64,000 nt of DNA from Acidobacteriaceae bacterium (GCA_025350325.1 JANXYB010000062.1:1-64000), one strand, 5' to 3'. Numbered from the stretch's first letter, positions 1 to 9,402 are shown. The notes: a model not told the origin generated them from the letters alone. Made by a program: numbers and translations.

Positions 1-783
1 CACTGTCCAGCCGTGGCTGCATCCCTCGTAGACTTCAACCACAGCTTTGAGATGCGCTGTTGCAAAGGCCTCTTTAAGTGTAGTTTTTGCGGCAGGGTCG
101 CGCTTGTCGTCGTTGTCAGCGACCGCGCAAAGAACTTCGGCCTTCATCCTGGGAACAAGCAGGTGCGGACTGTCGGGCTTATCGGTCACAAGGCCTCCGC
201 CATGGAAGGTGGCGGCGGCACCGATGCGGTCAGGGGCGATCGCCGCCGTGCGAAAAGTCAGCGGGCCGCCCATGCAGTAGCCTTGTACGCCCATCTTCTT
301 TTTCTTGTCCGTTTGTGGCTGCGCGTTGAGGAAGTCGATATACGACTTCGCGTCGCTGATATTGGCATCGGCGGTCAGAGCTGCCGCCATCGGCATTACC
401 TTGGCCCGGTCCTCTGGCTTGCTGAAATCAAACGAGCCATCCACCACCGGCGCCTTGGCGTTCCGATAGAACGGATTCGGGACCAAGACGACATAGCCCT
501 CGGCGGCGAGCCTTTGGCCCATCTCGCGAAACACAGGCCGGAGGCCAAGGATGTCGGTCCACACCAGCACGGCCGGCCAGCTTCCCTTGCCCTCGGGATA
601 GAAGAGGGCGGAGTCAGAGGCACCATTCGCCATGGGCACATTGACGTCTTTCTGGACGACCTTCGCCGCTGCCGACGCGATGGTTGAGTGCAGCGCAACA
701 GTTGCTGCTGCCCCAAGCCCGAAGGCTCGACGCGAGACGGTCGGATCGTAAGTCAGACCTTGGTGTATGAAGTCATCGCACAT
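1..783 (-). CDS. Tat-exported dienelactone hydrolase family protein (3' end cut by window edge)
   Basis: This is an alpha/beta hydrolase of the dienelactone hydrolase family; the true substrate is unknown. The frame is open from the ATG at 783 to the window edge (261 codons), so the C-terminus is missing. Visible residues fit the Cys-Asp-His triad of the family: Cys170 in GYCMGG, Asp223/225 in VADNDD and His257 in CSHGW. Residues 17-38 (SRRAFGLGAAATVAL) look like a twin-arginine signal, so export as a folded protein is likely. GGAGG lies about 8 bases upstream of the ATG. It follows two other minus-strand genes for exported proteins (ThuA-like, TolB-like), after a 113-base gap. Confidence 0.85.
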   Translation of the reverse strand, partial: MCDDFIHQGLTYDPTVSRRAFGLGAAATVALHSTIASAAAKVVQKDVNVPMANGASDSALFYPEGKGSWPAVLVWTDILGLRPVFREMGQRLAAEGYVVLVPNPFYRNAKAPVVDGSFDFSKPEDRAKVMPMAAALTADANISDAKSYIDFLNAQPQTDKKKKMGVQGYCMGGPLTFRTAAIAPDRIGAAATFHGGGLVTDKPDSPHLLVPRMKAEVLCAVADNDDKRDPAAKTTLKEAFATAHLKAVVEVYEGCSHGWTV

Positions 784-896
784 AGGATCAAGCCTCCTTG
801 TTTTCTGTCCTGGGAAAGTATGGGGGACGGGGCGCGCGTTTGTCGATGAAATCGCTGTGCAGTAACTTGCGCCGGGCACGAATCAATTGTTTTACA

Positions 897-1871
897 CTAC
901 CGCTTCGTCGGGGGACCGTGCTCAACGACCACCGGTGATGCGCCGCTCAAAAACCCTGGATCCATCGATGCAATATCGACGCGATACGAAACACTAGCCA
1001 CGCCGGGAAAATGCGCCGGCACCTTTTGCGTCACTTTCCCAGTGGCCGCCCACTCGGTCCCGCGTTGAAAGATTGTTATGAATCCCACACAACTCTGTGC
1101 CGCTACATCATGCCCGAGAGTGGTATGAAAGATGCGGCCTTTGCCGTAACTCAATACCATGAGCATCGGCTCGTCGCGACCAGTCCCTTTGTTTTGCAAG
1201 TCGGAATGCGCCGTCGCCAGCACCGTCATGTTCTTGCCCGGGCCGCGCAGGGTGCCGTAGAGCTCATCTGCCGCGTGCATCCACACCGGCGGAAGGCCTT
1301 TCAGGATTGGATGCTCAGGCTCGCGCGTAATGACCTGAAATGGAAGGCGGGTGCCGTGCGCTCCGGCGGGGCCCGGCGTCACGTCCGAAATCACATGCCC
1401 ATCTTTGAAATACCAGAGCGGCCCCGCCTTTTCGTTGCGATTCCTCCAGCCGCCTATCCCGATCATCCGGTTATATTCAGGCCAATTGGGAAACGCATTA
1501 TCCGCCGCATGCACAATAACCAGGCCGCCGCCGCCGTGCACATATTGTTCAAATGGTTTGCGCAGGCTCTCGGGCCAATCGGCCGCGTCGTAATTTGAAA
1601 CGATAACTTGGAAGTGGCTGAAATCCGGATTAAATCCGCTGAAATCTGCGCCGCTCGGCGGTGCCGTCACCACGGTCACTTCAAAGAGCCCTGTCTCCTC
1701 GAGTTCTTTGCGCAGCACCGGCGTCGTCAGCTTCCAGTTATGCCACACGCCGCCGCTCTCTCCGTCGAGCAGCAGCACGCGAATGGTCCCGGTCCGAACC
1801 GCCTGCGCCGTCACGCAGTGGGGCACCAGTAAAGCCGCTAGCACGATGACCGCTAGTCTGAAAATCTTCAT
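897..1871 (-). CDS. Secreted ThuA-like (trehalose-utilisation/GATase-like fold) domain protein
   Basis: The product matches the ThuA-like fold, related to class-I glutamine amidotransferases but without a known amidotransferase reaction. In soil bacteria these proteins often sit with sugar-catabolism genes; no substrate can be assigned here. Family-like segments include VIVSNYDAADWPE, GGGLVIVHAADNAFPNW and YGKGRIFHTTLGHD. I chose the ATG at 1871 (324 residues) over the one at 1886 because GGAG lies about 8 bases before it and the protein then begins with a clean signal peptide (MKIFRLAVIVLAALL...TAQA). It starts about 25 bases after the TolB-like gene stops, so the two are probably co-transcribed. 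Confidence 0.8.
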   Translation of the reverse strand: MKIFRLAVIVLAALLVPHCVTAQAVRTGTIRVLLLDGESGGVWHNWKLTTPVLRKELEETGLFEVTVVTAPPSGADFSGFNPDFSHFQVIVSNYDAADWPESLRKPFEQYVHGGGGLVIVHAADNAFPNWPEYNRMIGIGGWRNRNEKAGPLWYFKDGHVISDVTPGPAGAHGTRLPFQVITREPEHPILKGLPPVWMHAADELYGTLRGPGKNMTVLATAHSDLQNKGTGRDEPMLMVLSYGKGRIFHTTLGHDVAAQSCVGFITIFQRGTEWAATGKVTQKVPAHFPGVASVSYRVDIASMDPGFLSGASPVVVEHGPPTKR

Positions 1872-1895
1872 CGCTGTTCGCTCCATCTGTCGCGA

Positions 1896-3449
1896 TTACT
1901 CGCTCGACCCCGTGTCTTCCGCAGGAAGCATCTGGTAACTCACAAACACAAAGTGCCTTCCGTCGGGCGCCCAGCATGTCACGTTGTCGCTTCCCGCGCC
2001 TCCGACGATATCGACGAGAGTGCGCGTCTTGCCGGTGCTCACATCGACAATCCGCAGCGAGACGTCTTTGTTGGCAGGATGGCCCGTCGTTGCCTTGTCG
2101 TAACTGACAATCACGATCGACTGACCATCAGGCGATGGATGCGGCGTCCAATTATTCAAGTCGTCTTTCGTAACTTGCTCGGGCGCACTGCCATCCGCGC
2201 GCATGCGCCAGATCTGCATCAGCCCGCCGGCACGGTCGGAGTTAAAGTAGATCCATTTTCCGTCGGCAGAATAATCCGGATCGTCACTCATTCCCGTGCC
2301 GGTGGTCAGCGCCGTCTCTGCGCCACCCTCAGGTGAAATGGCATAGATATTTCCCGCGCCGTGGTTGGGACGCGTGAATGCAATCGTCTTCCCGTCAGGC
2401 GACCAGCTATGGAAATACGATGCCGGATTCTCAGTGACCAATCGCGGTGTGCCCCCACTCGCCGGCACAATATACACGCGCGTCTCAGGTTTCTCGGGTG
2501 TGCTGCAACTGATCGCCAGCCACTTGCCGTCAGGCGAGAAACCGTGACTGCCGGTACACTTGGTCGCCGCGCCAATGTCAATCGGCGCAGGCGTTCCGCC
2601 ATCCGCGGAAATGCTCCACAAACGACCGTCCTGATTGAATATCAGCGTCTTGCCGTCTCTCGACCAGTTGGGCGCTTCCATGCGTCCAGGCACGGTCCGT
2701 ACCATGGTTGCGCGACGAAAATCATTTTCTATTCCGATGGTTTGGAGAGTGCTGTACGACACCTGTTGTGACGTGGATGCCAAAGCTGTCAGCGGTTTGA
2801 GTTCGACATGAGCGAATGTCGCGGTCTCTTCGACATCCTTGTTATGAGAACACACGCCAATGCCTGCATAAAAGGCTCCATCGAAATGCAACCGAATGGT
2901 TGCGCCAGTTTGATGTAACGGTTCGCCTGACCGACTGAGGAACATCGTGATCGTATCGCCGCGCTTCTCGAGTCGCACCCGCCGCGGCGCTTCCATATTC
3001 AGTTCGATGTCTTGCGTTGTCTCGCCTTTCGTGCGCCGATATTGCAGGGCCATCATTCCCGATCCATGTTGTGCGGCGTCTGCATACATCCCATCTGCAT
3101 CCAGACTCTGTCGAAACATGAGCACAGCTTTGCGATGGGGATTGGGATCATCTTTGGTTATTGGAAATGTGATGTCGGCAGTGAGCGACACATCGCCCGA
3201 TACCTTCTTCCATACGAAATGGAATCCATCGACAGTCGACCAGATATTCGCGCCCGCCGCGGTAACGCTGTAGACGCCCTTCACGGCGTCAAACGCACCC
3301 TTGCCCGGCGGCATAACACTGCCAACGTCTGATTGCCCTTCAAAAATTCCCACCGATTTGGCGACTCCCTGAGCAAAGAGTTCGTTTGCGCAAAGGGACA
3401 GAAGCAAGGTGGAAACGGAAAGCATAACGATGCGGCCAACAATCTTCAT
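1896..3449 (-). CDS. Secreted TolB/PD40 beta-propeller protein with N-terminal DUF1349-like domain
   Basis: This is an exported protein of about 517 residues. After a signal peptide (about residues 1-27), residues 40-220 resemble a concanavalin-like DUF1349 domain. Residues 245-515 carry WD40-like PD40 repeats of the TolB type, with recurrent blades such as WSRDGKTLIF, FSPDGKWLAI, WSPDGKTIAF and YSADGKWIYF. Such propellers usually bind proteins or sugars; no catalytic residues are evident. An upstream in-frame TTG at 3455 is possible, but the ATG at 3449 gives a natural signal peptide. It lies 42 bases after parB on the same strand and just before the ThuA-like gene. Its role next to parAB is probably only positional. 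Confidence 0.8.
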   Translation of the reverse strand: MKIVGRIVMLSVSTLLLSLCANELFAQGVAKSVGIFEGQSDVGSVMPPGKGAFDAVKGVYSVTAAGANIWSTVDGFHFVWKKVSGDVSLTADITFPITKDDPNPHRKAVLMFRQSLDADGMYADAAQHGSGMMALQYRRTKGETTQDIELNMEAPRRVRLEKRGDTITMFLSRSGEPLHQTGATIRLHFDGAFYAGIGVCSHNKDVEETATFAHVELKPLTALASTSQQVSYSTLQTIGIENDFRRATMVRTVPGRMEAPNWSRDGKTLIFNQDGRLWSISADGGTPAPIDIGAATKCTGSHGFSPDGKWLAISCSTPEKPETRVYIVPASGGTPRLVTENPASYFHSWSPDGKTIAFTRPNHGAGNIYAISPEGGAETALTTGTGMSDDPDYSADGKWIYFNSDRAGGLMQIWRMRADGSAPEQVTKDDLNNWTPHPSPDGQSIVIVSYDKATTGHPANKDVSLRIVDVSTGKTRTLVDIVGGAGSDNVTCWAPDGRHFVFVSYQMLPAEDTGSSE

Positions 3450-3491
3450 GGACAAAGCGAAGCCCTCATGCCAACAAGGCGCCTGGCCAAA

Positions 3492-4403
3492 TCAAGCTCC
3501 GGCCAGTTGCTCGAGGAGCGCGTCAAAATCCGCCAGGTCAGCGTACTCGATAATAACTTTCCCGCGCCCCTTCCGGTCTTCAATGTGCACTTTAAGCCCA
3601 AGAGCACGTTGCAGGCGCTCTTCGACCTCGCGAACATTCGGATCGACGAGTTCTTCTGCCTTGGGCTCATTCATTTTCTTGATCGGGTTTAAAAGGCTTT
3701 GAACATACGTTTCTGTTTGGCGAACAGAAAGCGAAAGCGCCATCACTCGCTGCGCTGCTTTTTCAATGTCAACCTGCTGGCTCAACCCTAATAGAACCTT
3801 CGCGTGGCCGAAACTGAGCTCGCCGGCTTCAACGCGGGCCTGGACGCTCGCCGGTAAACGTAACAATCTTAGGAAGTTAGATACGGTTGCGCGATCTTTG
3901 CCGGTTCGCGTCGCCATCTGTTCCTGAGTCATGTGAAAGTCCCGCGCAAGACGCTCAAATGCCTTGGCCTGCTCAATCGGGTTCAGATCCGCTCGTTGCA
4001 GGTTTTCGACGATGGTGATTTCCATAGCCTGCTCGTCGGAAACTTGACGCAGGTTGGCGGGGATCGTGTTCTTTCCGGCAAGCTGCGAAGCACGCCACCG
4101 ACGCTCCCCGGCGATCAACTGGTAGCGCCCATTGGCGAGAGGTCTGACCAGGATCGCCTGCACAACACCGTTGGCGGTTATCGACGTGGCTAGTTCCTGT
4201 AGCTGCTCGGGGTTCATGTTCGAGCGGGTCTGAAATGGATTGGGGTCGATTTGATCCACGGGAATCTCGCGCGGCTTCCCAGCTTCGTTCTCACTCGACT
4301 GGGTTGCCGGCGAAGGGGTAAGGACGGAGTGGGATCGAGGCAGCAGAGAATCCAGGCCTTTGCCTAGGGCGCGCCGCTTGGTATCGAGAGTGGCTGATGT
4401 CAT
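3492..4403 (-). CDS. parB: Chromosome-partitioning protein ParB (Spo0J family)
   Basis: ParB is the CTP-dependent DNA clamp that loads at parS sites and spreads along the origin region, working with ParA and condensin in chromosome segregation. The 303-residue protein has the N-terminal ParB/Srx domain (IPVDQIDPNPFQTR at about 47-60), the CTP-binding GERRWRA motif at 99-105, ENLQRADLNPIEQA at about 133-146, a helix-turn-helix near 155-180 and a C-terminal dimerisation region. AAGGA lies about 8 bases before the ATG. It follows parA by 67 bases. Two perfect parS palindromes lie about 0.35 kb upstream of parA, completing a chromosomal parABS locus. Confidence 0.97.
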   Translation of the reverse strand: MTSATLDTKRRALGKGLDSLLPRSHSVLTPSPATQSSENEAGKPREIPVDQIDPNPFQTRSNMNPEQLQELATSITANGVVQAILVRPLANGRYQLIAGERRWRASQLAGKNTIPANLRQVSDEQAMEITIVENLQRADLNPIEQAKAFERLARDFHMTQEQMATRTGKDRATVSNFLRLLRLPASVQARVEAGELSFGHAKVLLGLSQQVDIEKAAQRVMALSLSVRQTETYVQSLLNPIKKMNEPKAEELVDPNVREVEERLQRALGLKVHIEDRKGRGKVIIEYADLADFDALLEQLAGA

Positions 4404-4470
4404 AATACGAATCCTTTTCCCGGCGCATGCCGAGATTGCCTAAGGCCAATTGGCTTGGGCTACAGTTCTG

Positions 4471-5316
4471 TTAGGAATAGGGCCAGAAGCGCACTTCCGG
4501 CTTGGGTCGCGCGGCGGCGGTCTTTTTTCGCTCAAGGCTGCGGGGGCTTTCGATCTTGTTGCGCGCCAGGAATTCACCTGCCAGTTCAAAGTAAGCTTCT
4601 GTGCCGCGGGAGCGCGCGTCGTACAACGCCACCGGCTTCCCGTGACTTGGAGCCTCGGCAAGCCGAATATTGCGCGGAATGATGGTGACAAACAACCGTT
4701 CCTTGAAATACTCCTTCAAGGAATCCCGCACTTGCTGGGCAAGATTGGTGCGGTCGTCATACATTGTCAGCAGCACACCCTCTATGTCCACCGTGTGGTC
4801 AAATGCATTTCGAACGCGTTCCAGCGTAGATACCAACTCGGAGACTCCCTCCAAGGCGAAATATTCAGCCTGCATGGGAACAATAAGCGATTGAGCTGCG
4901 ACTAATACGTTTAGTGTGAGCAGGTCGAGCGCGGGCGGGCAGTCCAACACAATCAGGTCGTAGGCGGCTTGGATGGGAGCCAGCGCGGCACGCAGGCGCG
5001 TCGCACGGTCTTCCGAGGGCGCCAATTCGATGTTTGCCCCGGTGAGATTCTTTGATCCGGGCATCAACCACAGATTTTCGACGCCTGTCGGCAAAATTAC
5101 CTGCTCAGCTGAAGCATCGCCAACCAGCACGTCATAGATGGAGTGACGGTCATCGTCCCTGGCTACTCCGAGACCGGATGAGGCATTTGCCTGGGGATCG
5201 CAATCAACCAACAGGACCTTTAAACCTTCCAGCGCCAAGCATGCTGCAAGGTTGATTGCAGTGGTGGTCTTTCCCACACCACCTTTTTGATTCACGATGC
5301 CGAGTATCTTTCCCAT
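4471..5316 (-). CDS. parA: Chromosome-partitioning ATPase ParA (Soj family)
   Basis: ParA is a deviant-Walker ATPase that binds DNA non-specifically as an ATP dimer and drives movement of ParB-parS complexes. The 281-residue protein starts [10 protein letters not shown] and has the deviant Walker A KGGVGKTT at residues 11-18, with the signature Lys11, then [13 protein letters not shown] (Walker A') and LIVLDCPP (Walker B). It lacks the N-terminal DNA-binding extension of plasmid type Ia ParA, as expected for a chromosomal Soj. No clear Shine-Dalgarno site is visible. The order rsmG - parS - parA - parB is a classic origin-proximal layout. Confidence 0.96.
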   Translation of the reverse strand: MGKILGIVNQKGGVGKTTTAINLAACLALEGLKVLLVDCDPQANASSGLGVARDDDRHSIYDVLVGDASAEQVILPTGVENLWLMPGSKNLTGANIELAPSEDRATRLRAALAPIQAAYDLIVLDCPPALDLLTLNVLVAAQSLIVPMQAEYFALEGVSELVSTLERVRNAFDHTVDIEGVLLTMYDDRTNLAQQVRDSLKEYFKERLFVTIIPRNIRLAEAPSHGKPVALYDARSRGTEAYFELAGEFLARNKIESPRSLERKKTAAARPKPEVRFWPYS

Positions 5317-5655
5317 GAAGGGTTAAGGTTAAAGGAGGGGGCGAGCGCGTGCATTTCTAGAAGTTGTGGAGAACCGGACAAAATTGTGGAAAGCGCCTCC
5401 GGGTGTGTAGGTTTCAAGGCAGCCCAAACGATTGAAAACATTAATCTTGAGGCTAAATGATTTCGAAGCACAATTGTTTGCTCGAAACAAAGCAACCCAG
5501 TGGAAAACTTCGCGAAATGGGATCCTCTTAGCGGGCATTCTGTAGGCAAGTTTCGCATAGAATGTTGGATGGTCGTGGCCTTGGTAATTTGTCTATCTCT
5601 CCATGTAAGGGTTCGCCCCCCCAGTCGGATTTGGGTGTGCGATCGGCAGAAAGCC

Positions 5656-5679
5656 AAACTGTTCCACGTGGAACAGTTT
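5656..5679. promoter_or_regulatory. parS site 1 (24-bp perfect palindrome)
   Basis: The core TGTTCCACGTGGAACA at 5660-5675 fits the universal bacterial parS consensus around the CACGTG centre. Perfect symmetry extends four more bases on each side. It lies between rsmG and parA, where ParB is expected to load. Confidence 0.9.
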
Positions 5680-5738
5680 CTAAAAGGGTGGGGATTACGA
5701 TCCTGTTTGGTTTCCGGGAGAGCCAAGTAGCGTCCCAA

Positions 5739-5756
5739 TTGTTCCACGTGGAACAA
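5739..5756. promoter_or_regulatory. parS site 2 (18-bp perfect palindrome)
   Basis: This has the same TGTTCCACGTGGAACA core (5740-5755) with one extra symmetric base pair. Its centre is exactly 80 bp from that of parS site 1, roughly eight helical turns, so both sites face the same side of the DNA. Confidence 0.9.
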
Positions 5757-5790
5757 ACTAGCCCGCTTCGTTCACGCCATCCACCAGGAA

Positions 5791-6438
5791 CTACGCCCTA
5801 CGCCGTGCGATTAAAACCACGCGCTGTTCACTGAGTGGGAGCGGTATCGTAACGTTCCAGGTGAATTCTGATCCGATACTTGAGCGAATCGCACTTTCCT
5901 CTGCCGTCGTTGTCAGCGGAACCAACCACCCGCCGGGCCGCACCAGCATAGCAGCTAGCTTAACTGCGGAACTCATGTGATCGACCGCTCGGATCGTAAC
6001 GCAATCAAACGTGTCGGCCAACGTCTCAACTCGCGCATCGTGCACCCGCACAGAGAGGTCGAGAACGCGTGCCGCCTCTTTTAAAAAAGCTGCCTTCCGC
6101 ATGTGCGCCTCGGAGAGAGTTACTTTTATTTCGGGGCGGCATAGGGCGATGGGTATGCCAGGGAAGCCAGCACCAGAGCCGTAATCAAGCAGGGTCGCAA
6201 TCCCTGCCGGCAGCGCTGCCGCACAAGCGATCGATTCGACGAAATGGCGAGACAAAATCGCCTCTCCACTCCTCACAGAAGTCAAATTAATTTTGCTATT
6301 CCAGCGCATCAACAGCGAAAGATAGGCGTTAAATTTGGAAACGAGATCGCTACCCAAAGCGGGCAGGCCAGCAGCAACGATCAAGTGTACGAGCTTTGAT
6401 TGAGCGCGCAGTTCATGAGTGTGCAGGTCTTCAGTCAT
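5791..6438 (-). CDS. rsmG: 16S rRNA (guanine527-N7)-methyltransferase RsmG (GidB)
   Basis: RsmG methylates N7 of G527 in 16S rRNA using S-adenosylmethionine. The protein of 215 residues has the family hallmarks NLTSVR, the SAM-binding LLDYGSGAGFPGIPIAL, and TIRAVDHM near the active site. The start at 6438 overlaps the stop of the upstream amidotransferase-like gene as ATGA, which implies translational coupling; a longer in-frame start at 6477 is less likely. The gene precedes the parS sites and parAB, as in many bacterial genomes. Confidence 0.93.
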   Translation of the reverse strand: MTEDLHTHELRAQSKLVHLIVAAGLPALGSDLVSKFNAYLSLLMRWNSKINLTSVRSGEAILSRHFVESIACAAALPAGIATLLDYGSGAGFPGIPIALCRPEIKVTLSEAHMRKAAFLKEAARVLDLSVRVHDARVETLADTFDCVTIRAVDHMSSAVKLAAMLVRPGGWLVPLTTTAEESAIRSSIGSEFTWNVTIPLPLSEQRVVLIARRRA

Positions 6439-7196
6439 CCTTTCGAGACGGATGCTGCCACCCGCCGCGGCTCCCAAGCCGTAGCTGCAGACACAAACGC
6501 ACTAAAGATAGCTCGTGAAAGGGAACTGATCGCAAATGTGCGTTCCGGGTGCCATTGCACCCCCAATACAAAATGATCAGTTGAATCCAGCTCGACGGCC
6601 TCGATCACTCCGTCCACGATAGAGGTTGCACTGATCAACAGGTTGTCACCGACCCGCCCAACGGCTTGATGATGGCTCGAATTCACTTTTGGTTCTGCGC
6701 CCTCATCAATGGGCATGATCCTTTGCAGTTTTGATCCAGCGGCAATGTGCAGAGCGTGCGCTGCGACAACATCCCGCCCGGGGCGGTGGTTCACGGCCTT
6801 GCCTACCTCAGTTTCGATGTCTTGAATCAGCGAGCCATTCAACCAGACGTTCAGAGTTTGGGCTCCGTGACATATCCCCAGAACCGGCTTGTGAAGATTG
6901 AAAGCATCCTGCAGAAGCAGTTCGTCGACCGCGGTGCGACCTGGATCGGCCGGACCACATTCGGCAATGCGTTCTTGGTTAAACCTTTGTGGGTCAACAT
7001 CATAGCCGCTACCGGGCAACAGAATGCCTTGGACGCCAGCGAGCAGCTTAGCGACGCGGTCCTGCCTCTCGTGGAGAGGAATAACAGTGGCGCTTGCCCC
7101 GGCAGCGTGCAGGGCCGCCACATATTGCGGCAGCGAGCGCTGGTTGTAGGCGGTGTCGCTGGAGGTGGGCTCGGGAATTGCGATGCGAATGCTCAT
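6435..7196 (-). CDS. Gamma-glutamyl-gamma-aminobutyrate hydrolase-like class-I glutamine amidotransferase (peptidase C26)
   Basis: The 253-residue cytosolic protein belongs to the peptidase C26 group (PuuD-like), which hydrolyses gamma-glutamyl bonds; the exact substrate here is not known. The nucleophile elbow LGICHGAQ carries the catalytic Cys, and VQWHPE carries the catalytic His-Glu pair. LLPGSGYDVDP and NSSHHQAV are typical family segments. Its stop codon overlaps the rsmG start by four bases, so the two genes are probably translated together. Confidence 0.85.
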   Translation of the reverse strand: MSIRIAIPEPTSSDTAYNQRSLPQYVAALHAAGASATVIPLHERQDRVAKLLAGVQGILLPGSGYDVDPQRFNQERIAECGPADPGRTAVDELLLQDAFNLHKPVLGICHGAQTLNVWLNGSLIQDIETEVGKAVNHRPGRDVVAAHALHIAAGSKLQRIMPIDEGAEPKVNSSHHQAVGRVGDNLLISATSIVDGVIEAVELDSTDHFVLGVQWHPERTFAISSLSRAIFSAFVSAATAWEPRRVAASVSKG

Positions 7197-7276
7197 TCGG
7201 AGAATATTGTAAGCCTAACTACCAAGACGGGTACGAGAGATCAAAATAATCCTTTAAGTAATTCATACTATTGCAT

Positions 7277-8041
7277 TTAACTTGTGACGAGACTATTTTT
7301 GTTAGATTTTTTGAGTTCACAAACAGCTGCCTTGAGCTTGTGTGTGAGCTCCTCAGTCTGACGCGCCGTCATGCCGGTGGTCTGGATTGGCTGCCCTGCC
7401 GTCAAGATGAGGGTACCGGGGTAGAAGTGGTGAGTGTGGATAGGCAGCAGATCGTACACGCCGCTAAGCGCTATAGGTACAAGCGGCACCTGCGCGCGAA
7501 TTGCCAGGTAGGCCGCGCCTGCTAGAAACGTTTGCAGTTCCCCATCTGGTGTACGACCGCCCTCAGGAAAGACAAAAAGAGGCATTCCTGCACGTAAAGC
7601 CTTGACCCCTACGCCCAGGCTCGAAATGGTAGCTCGTGGGTTATCGGTATCGATCGGAATTTGGCCAGAACGAGCTAAGTACCATCCGATGAACGCCATA
7701 CGCCAAAGATTTTTCTTGGCCAAGATCCGAAACTGGAATGGCAGCGCGGCGAAGATTACCGGTGTGTCCATGTACGAAGTGTGGTTGGCCGCATACACAG
7801 CGACCGGGAACTTATTGAGATTTTCTTTGTCGTGAATCACAAGCGAGCAGCCGGAACACCACACGAGTGCCCGCGCCCAGGCCCGGGCAATGCGATGCTG
7901 CACCAGGCCCCGCTTGTCAAAAACGGAAACCAACAGTGCAAGCGATCCGCATACCGCCGTTACAATCGCTCCTGCAGGAATCTGGATGAGGTTGCTACGC
8001 CACCGGTACAAGCGTGGCAGGGGATCGGGCGGACGACTCAT
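7277..8041 (-). CDS. plsC: 1-acyl-sn-glycerol-3-phosphate acyltransferase (PlsC family)
   Basis: PlsC enzymes transfer an acyl chain to lysophosphatidic acid to form phosphatidic acid in membrane lipid synthesis. The 254-residue protein has a hydrophobic N-terminus (about 20-40) and the acyltransferase motifs NHTSYMD (HX4D catalytic pair), KKNLWRMAFIGWYLARSG, FPEGGRT and VPLVPIAL. The start overlaps the folC stop by four bases (ATGA), so it is coupled to folC. Acylation of another lysolipid cannot be excluded. Confidence 0.9.
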   Translation of the reverse strand: MSRPPDPLPRLYRWRSNLIQIPAGAIVTAVCGSLALLVSVFDKRGLVQHRIARAWARALVWCSGCSLVIHDKENLNKFPVAVYAANHTSYMDTPVIFAALPFQFRILAKKNLWRMAFIGWYLARSGQIPIDTDNPRATISSLGVGVKALRAGMPLFVFPEGGRTPDGELQTFLAGAAYLAIRAQVPLVPIALSGVYDLLPIHTHHFYPGTLILTAGQPIQTTGMTARQTEELTHKLKAAVCELKKSNKNSLVTS

Positions 8042-9402
8042 GGAAGTTGGCCTCGCTCATCCAATCCCGGTTTCGGTGTGCGATCGACTTCCGCCAGAAG
8101 CAGGGTGCGCGTTTCGCCTACCAGGTATACGGATCCAGAAACGACAACGATGCCGCCAGCATTTTGGCGCCGCGCCAATTCAATCGCTGCCGACACCGAC
8201 TCAGCAGCCGTTGCAGGGACTTCCAAGGAGGCGGCAGCCTTGAGCAGATCACTCACTGCAATGGCGCGGGCGCTGTGGATCGGAGCAAAAATTACGTTCT
8301 TGAAGAGGGGGAAAAGAATCTGCGCCATCTCCGTGAGCGGCTTGTCACGCAAGCAGCTGAATACCAAGGTGCTCATCGGCGCATCGCCAAGCGCGTCGCG
8401 CAACCCTGCCCGGAGCGCCCATGCGCCCGCCGGATTGTGAGCCACGTCGAGGATCCACTCCGCACCGCCGATCGATAGCCGCTCTAGTCGCGCGGGCCAA
8501 CGAGTGTCGCGAATGCCCGCCGCAATTGACGCAGCGGTAAGGGGAAGATTGTGGTTTTCTCTAAGCTCAACGGCCGCTGCTATTGCCAACGCAACATTGC
8601 GTCGCTGGTGCGCGCCGCGCAAAGGAGAATCAACCACGATAGCTCTATCAAAGACTTCGACAGAATACTGCGCGTCTGAACCAACACTCATTGATGGCAT
8701 GTAGGGCACCGCGCTCACCGCGCGCACGTCGAGAGCAGCGGCCACTTCGCCCAGCACGCGATTGGCATCGGCATGCTGCGGAAGCGTGATCAGGGTGCCA
8801 TCCAGCCTCAGAATGCCGGCTTTTTCACGTGTGATCTCCGCAATGGTAGAGCCCAGCCACTCAGTATGATCGAGCGAAATATCGGTAACCACTGAGAGCA
8901 CCGGGTCAACGATGTTGGTGGCGTCGAGACGGCCGCCCATACCCACTTCAAGCACCGCGATAGCCACCTGCGCATCACTGAAATGTTGAAACGCCATCGC
9001 GGTGACTGTTTCAAAAAAGCTGGGCATTTGCTCTAACTTGTCATCGCGCACCAGTTGCTGCGCCGCATCCTGCGTGCGGAAGTACAGCGTCGCAAACGCA
9101 TCGTCTTCAATCTCGTCGTCGTTGACCCGTATGCGCTCATTGGGCCGGGCCAGGTGGGGCGAGGTGTAGAGACCGGTGCGGAGGCCTGAGGCAACCAGAA
9201 TCGATGCGAGCGTGGCCGCGGTCGAGCCTTTGCCGTTGGTACCGGCAATCAGCACTGCGCCGAAGCGATGCTGAGGATTGCCGAGCGCCGCCAACAGAAT
9301 GCCTATCTCGTGAAGCGAGAACTTGCGCCGCGCCTGCCCGGGCTTCGTGAAAAGTTCCGGCGCCATGGCGCTGAGTTGTTCGATGGCTTCCTGATAAGAC
9401 AT
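8038..9402 (-). CDS. folC: Bifunctional folylpolyglutamate synthase/dihydrofolate synthase
   Basis: FolC adds glutamate to dihydropteroate and to reduced folates. The 454-residue protein is of normal length. It shows the Mur-ligase-type P-loop AGTNGKGSTAATLASIL, YTSPHLARPNERIRVN, the metal/substrate segment EVGMGGRLDATN, TDISLDHTEWLG and the C-terminal domain with WILDVAHNPAGAWAL. It is the first gene of a tight pair with plsC, which overlaps its stop codon. Confidence 0.95.
   Translation of the reverse strand: MSYQEAIEQLSAMAPELFTKPGQARRKFSLHEIGILLAALGNPQHRFGAVLIAGTNGKGSTAATLASILVASGLRTGLYTSPHLARPNERIRVNDDEIEDDAFATLYFRTQDAAQQLVRDDKLEQMPSFFETVTAMAFQHFSDAQVAIAVLEVGMGGRLDATNIVDPVLSVVTDISLDHTEWLGSTIAEITREKAGILRLDGTLITLPQHADANRVLGEVAAALDVRAVSAVPYMPSMSVGSDAQYSVEVFDRAIVVDSPLRGAHQRRNVALAIAAAVELRENHNLPLTAASIAAGIRDTRWPARLERLSIGGAEWILDVAHNPAGAWALRAGLRDALGDAPMSTLVFSCLRDKPLTEMAQILFPLFKNVIFAPIHSARAIAVSDLLKAAASLEVPATAAESVSAAIELARRQNAGGIVVVSGSVYLVGETRTLLLAEVDRTPKPGLDERGQLP

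Larger units (their letters stand above)
5317..5790. other. rsmG-parA intergenic region with parS pair and degenerate DnaA-box-like 9-mers
   Basis: Besides the two parS sites, this 474-base gap contains TTCTCCACA (minus strand, 5365-5373), one mismatch from the TTATCCACA DnaA box, and a weaker CTTTCCACA at 5385-5393. Two degenerate boxes do not establish an origin. Minus-strand open frames here beginning MFHVEQ are read through parS and are not considered genes. Confidence 0.5.

Noticed and set aside
5365-5393. DnaA-box-like 9-mers next to parA as an origin
   Set aside because: Only one box with a single mismatch and one with two; not enough to call oriC.
5292-5756. Minus-strand open frame beginning MFHVEQ
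   Set aside because: It reads through both parS sites and overlaps parA; the repeated FHVEQ/STWN pieces are translations of the parS palindrome.
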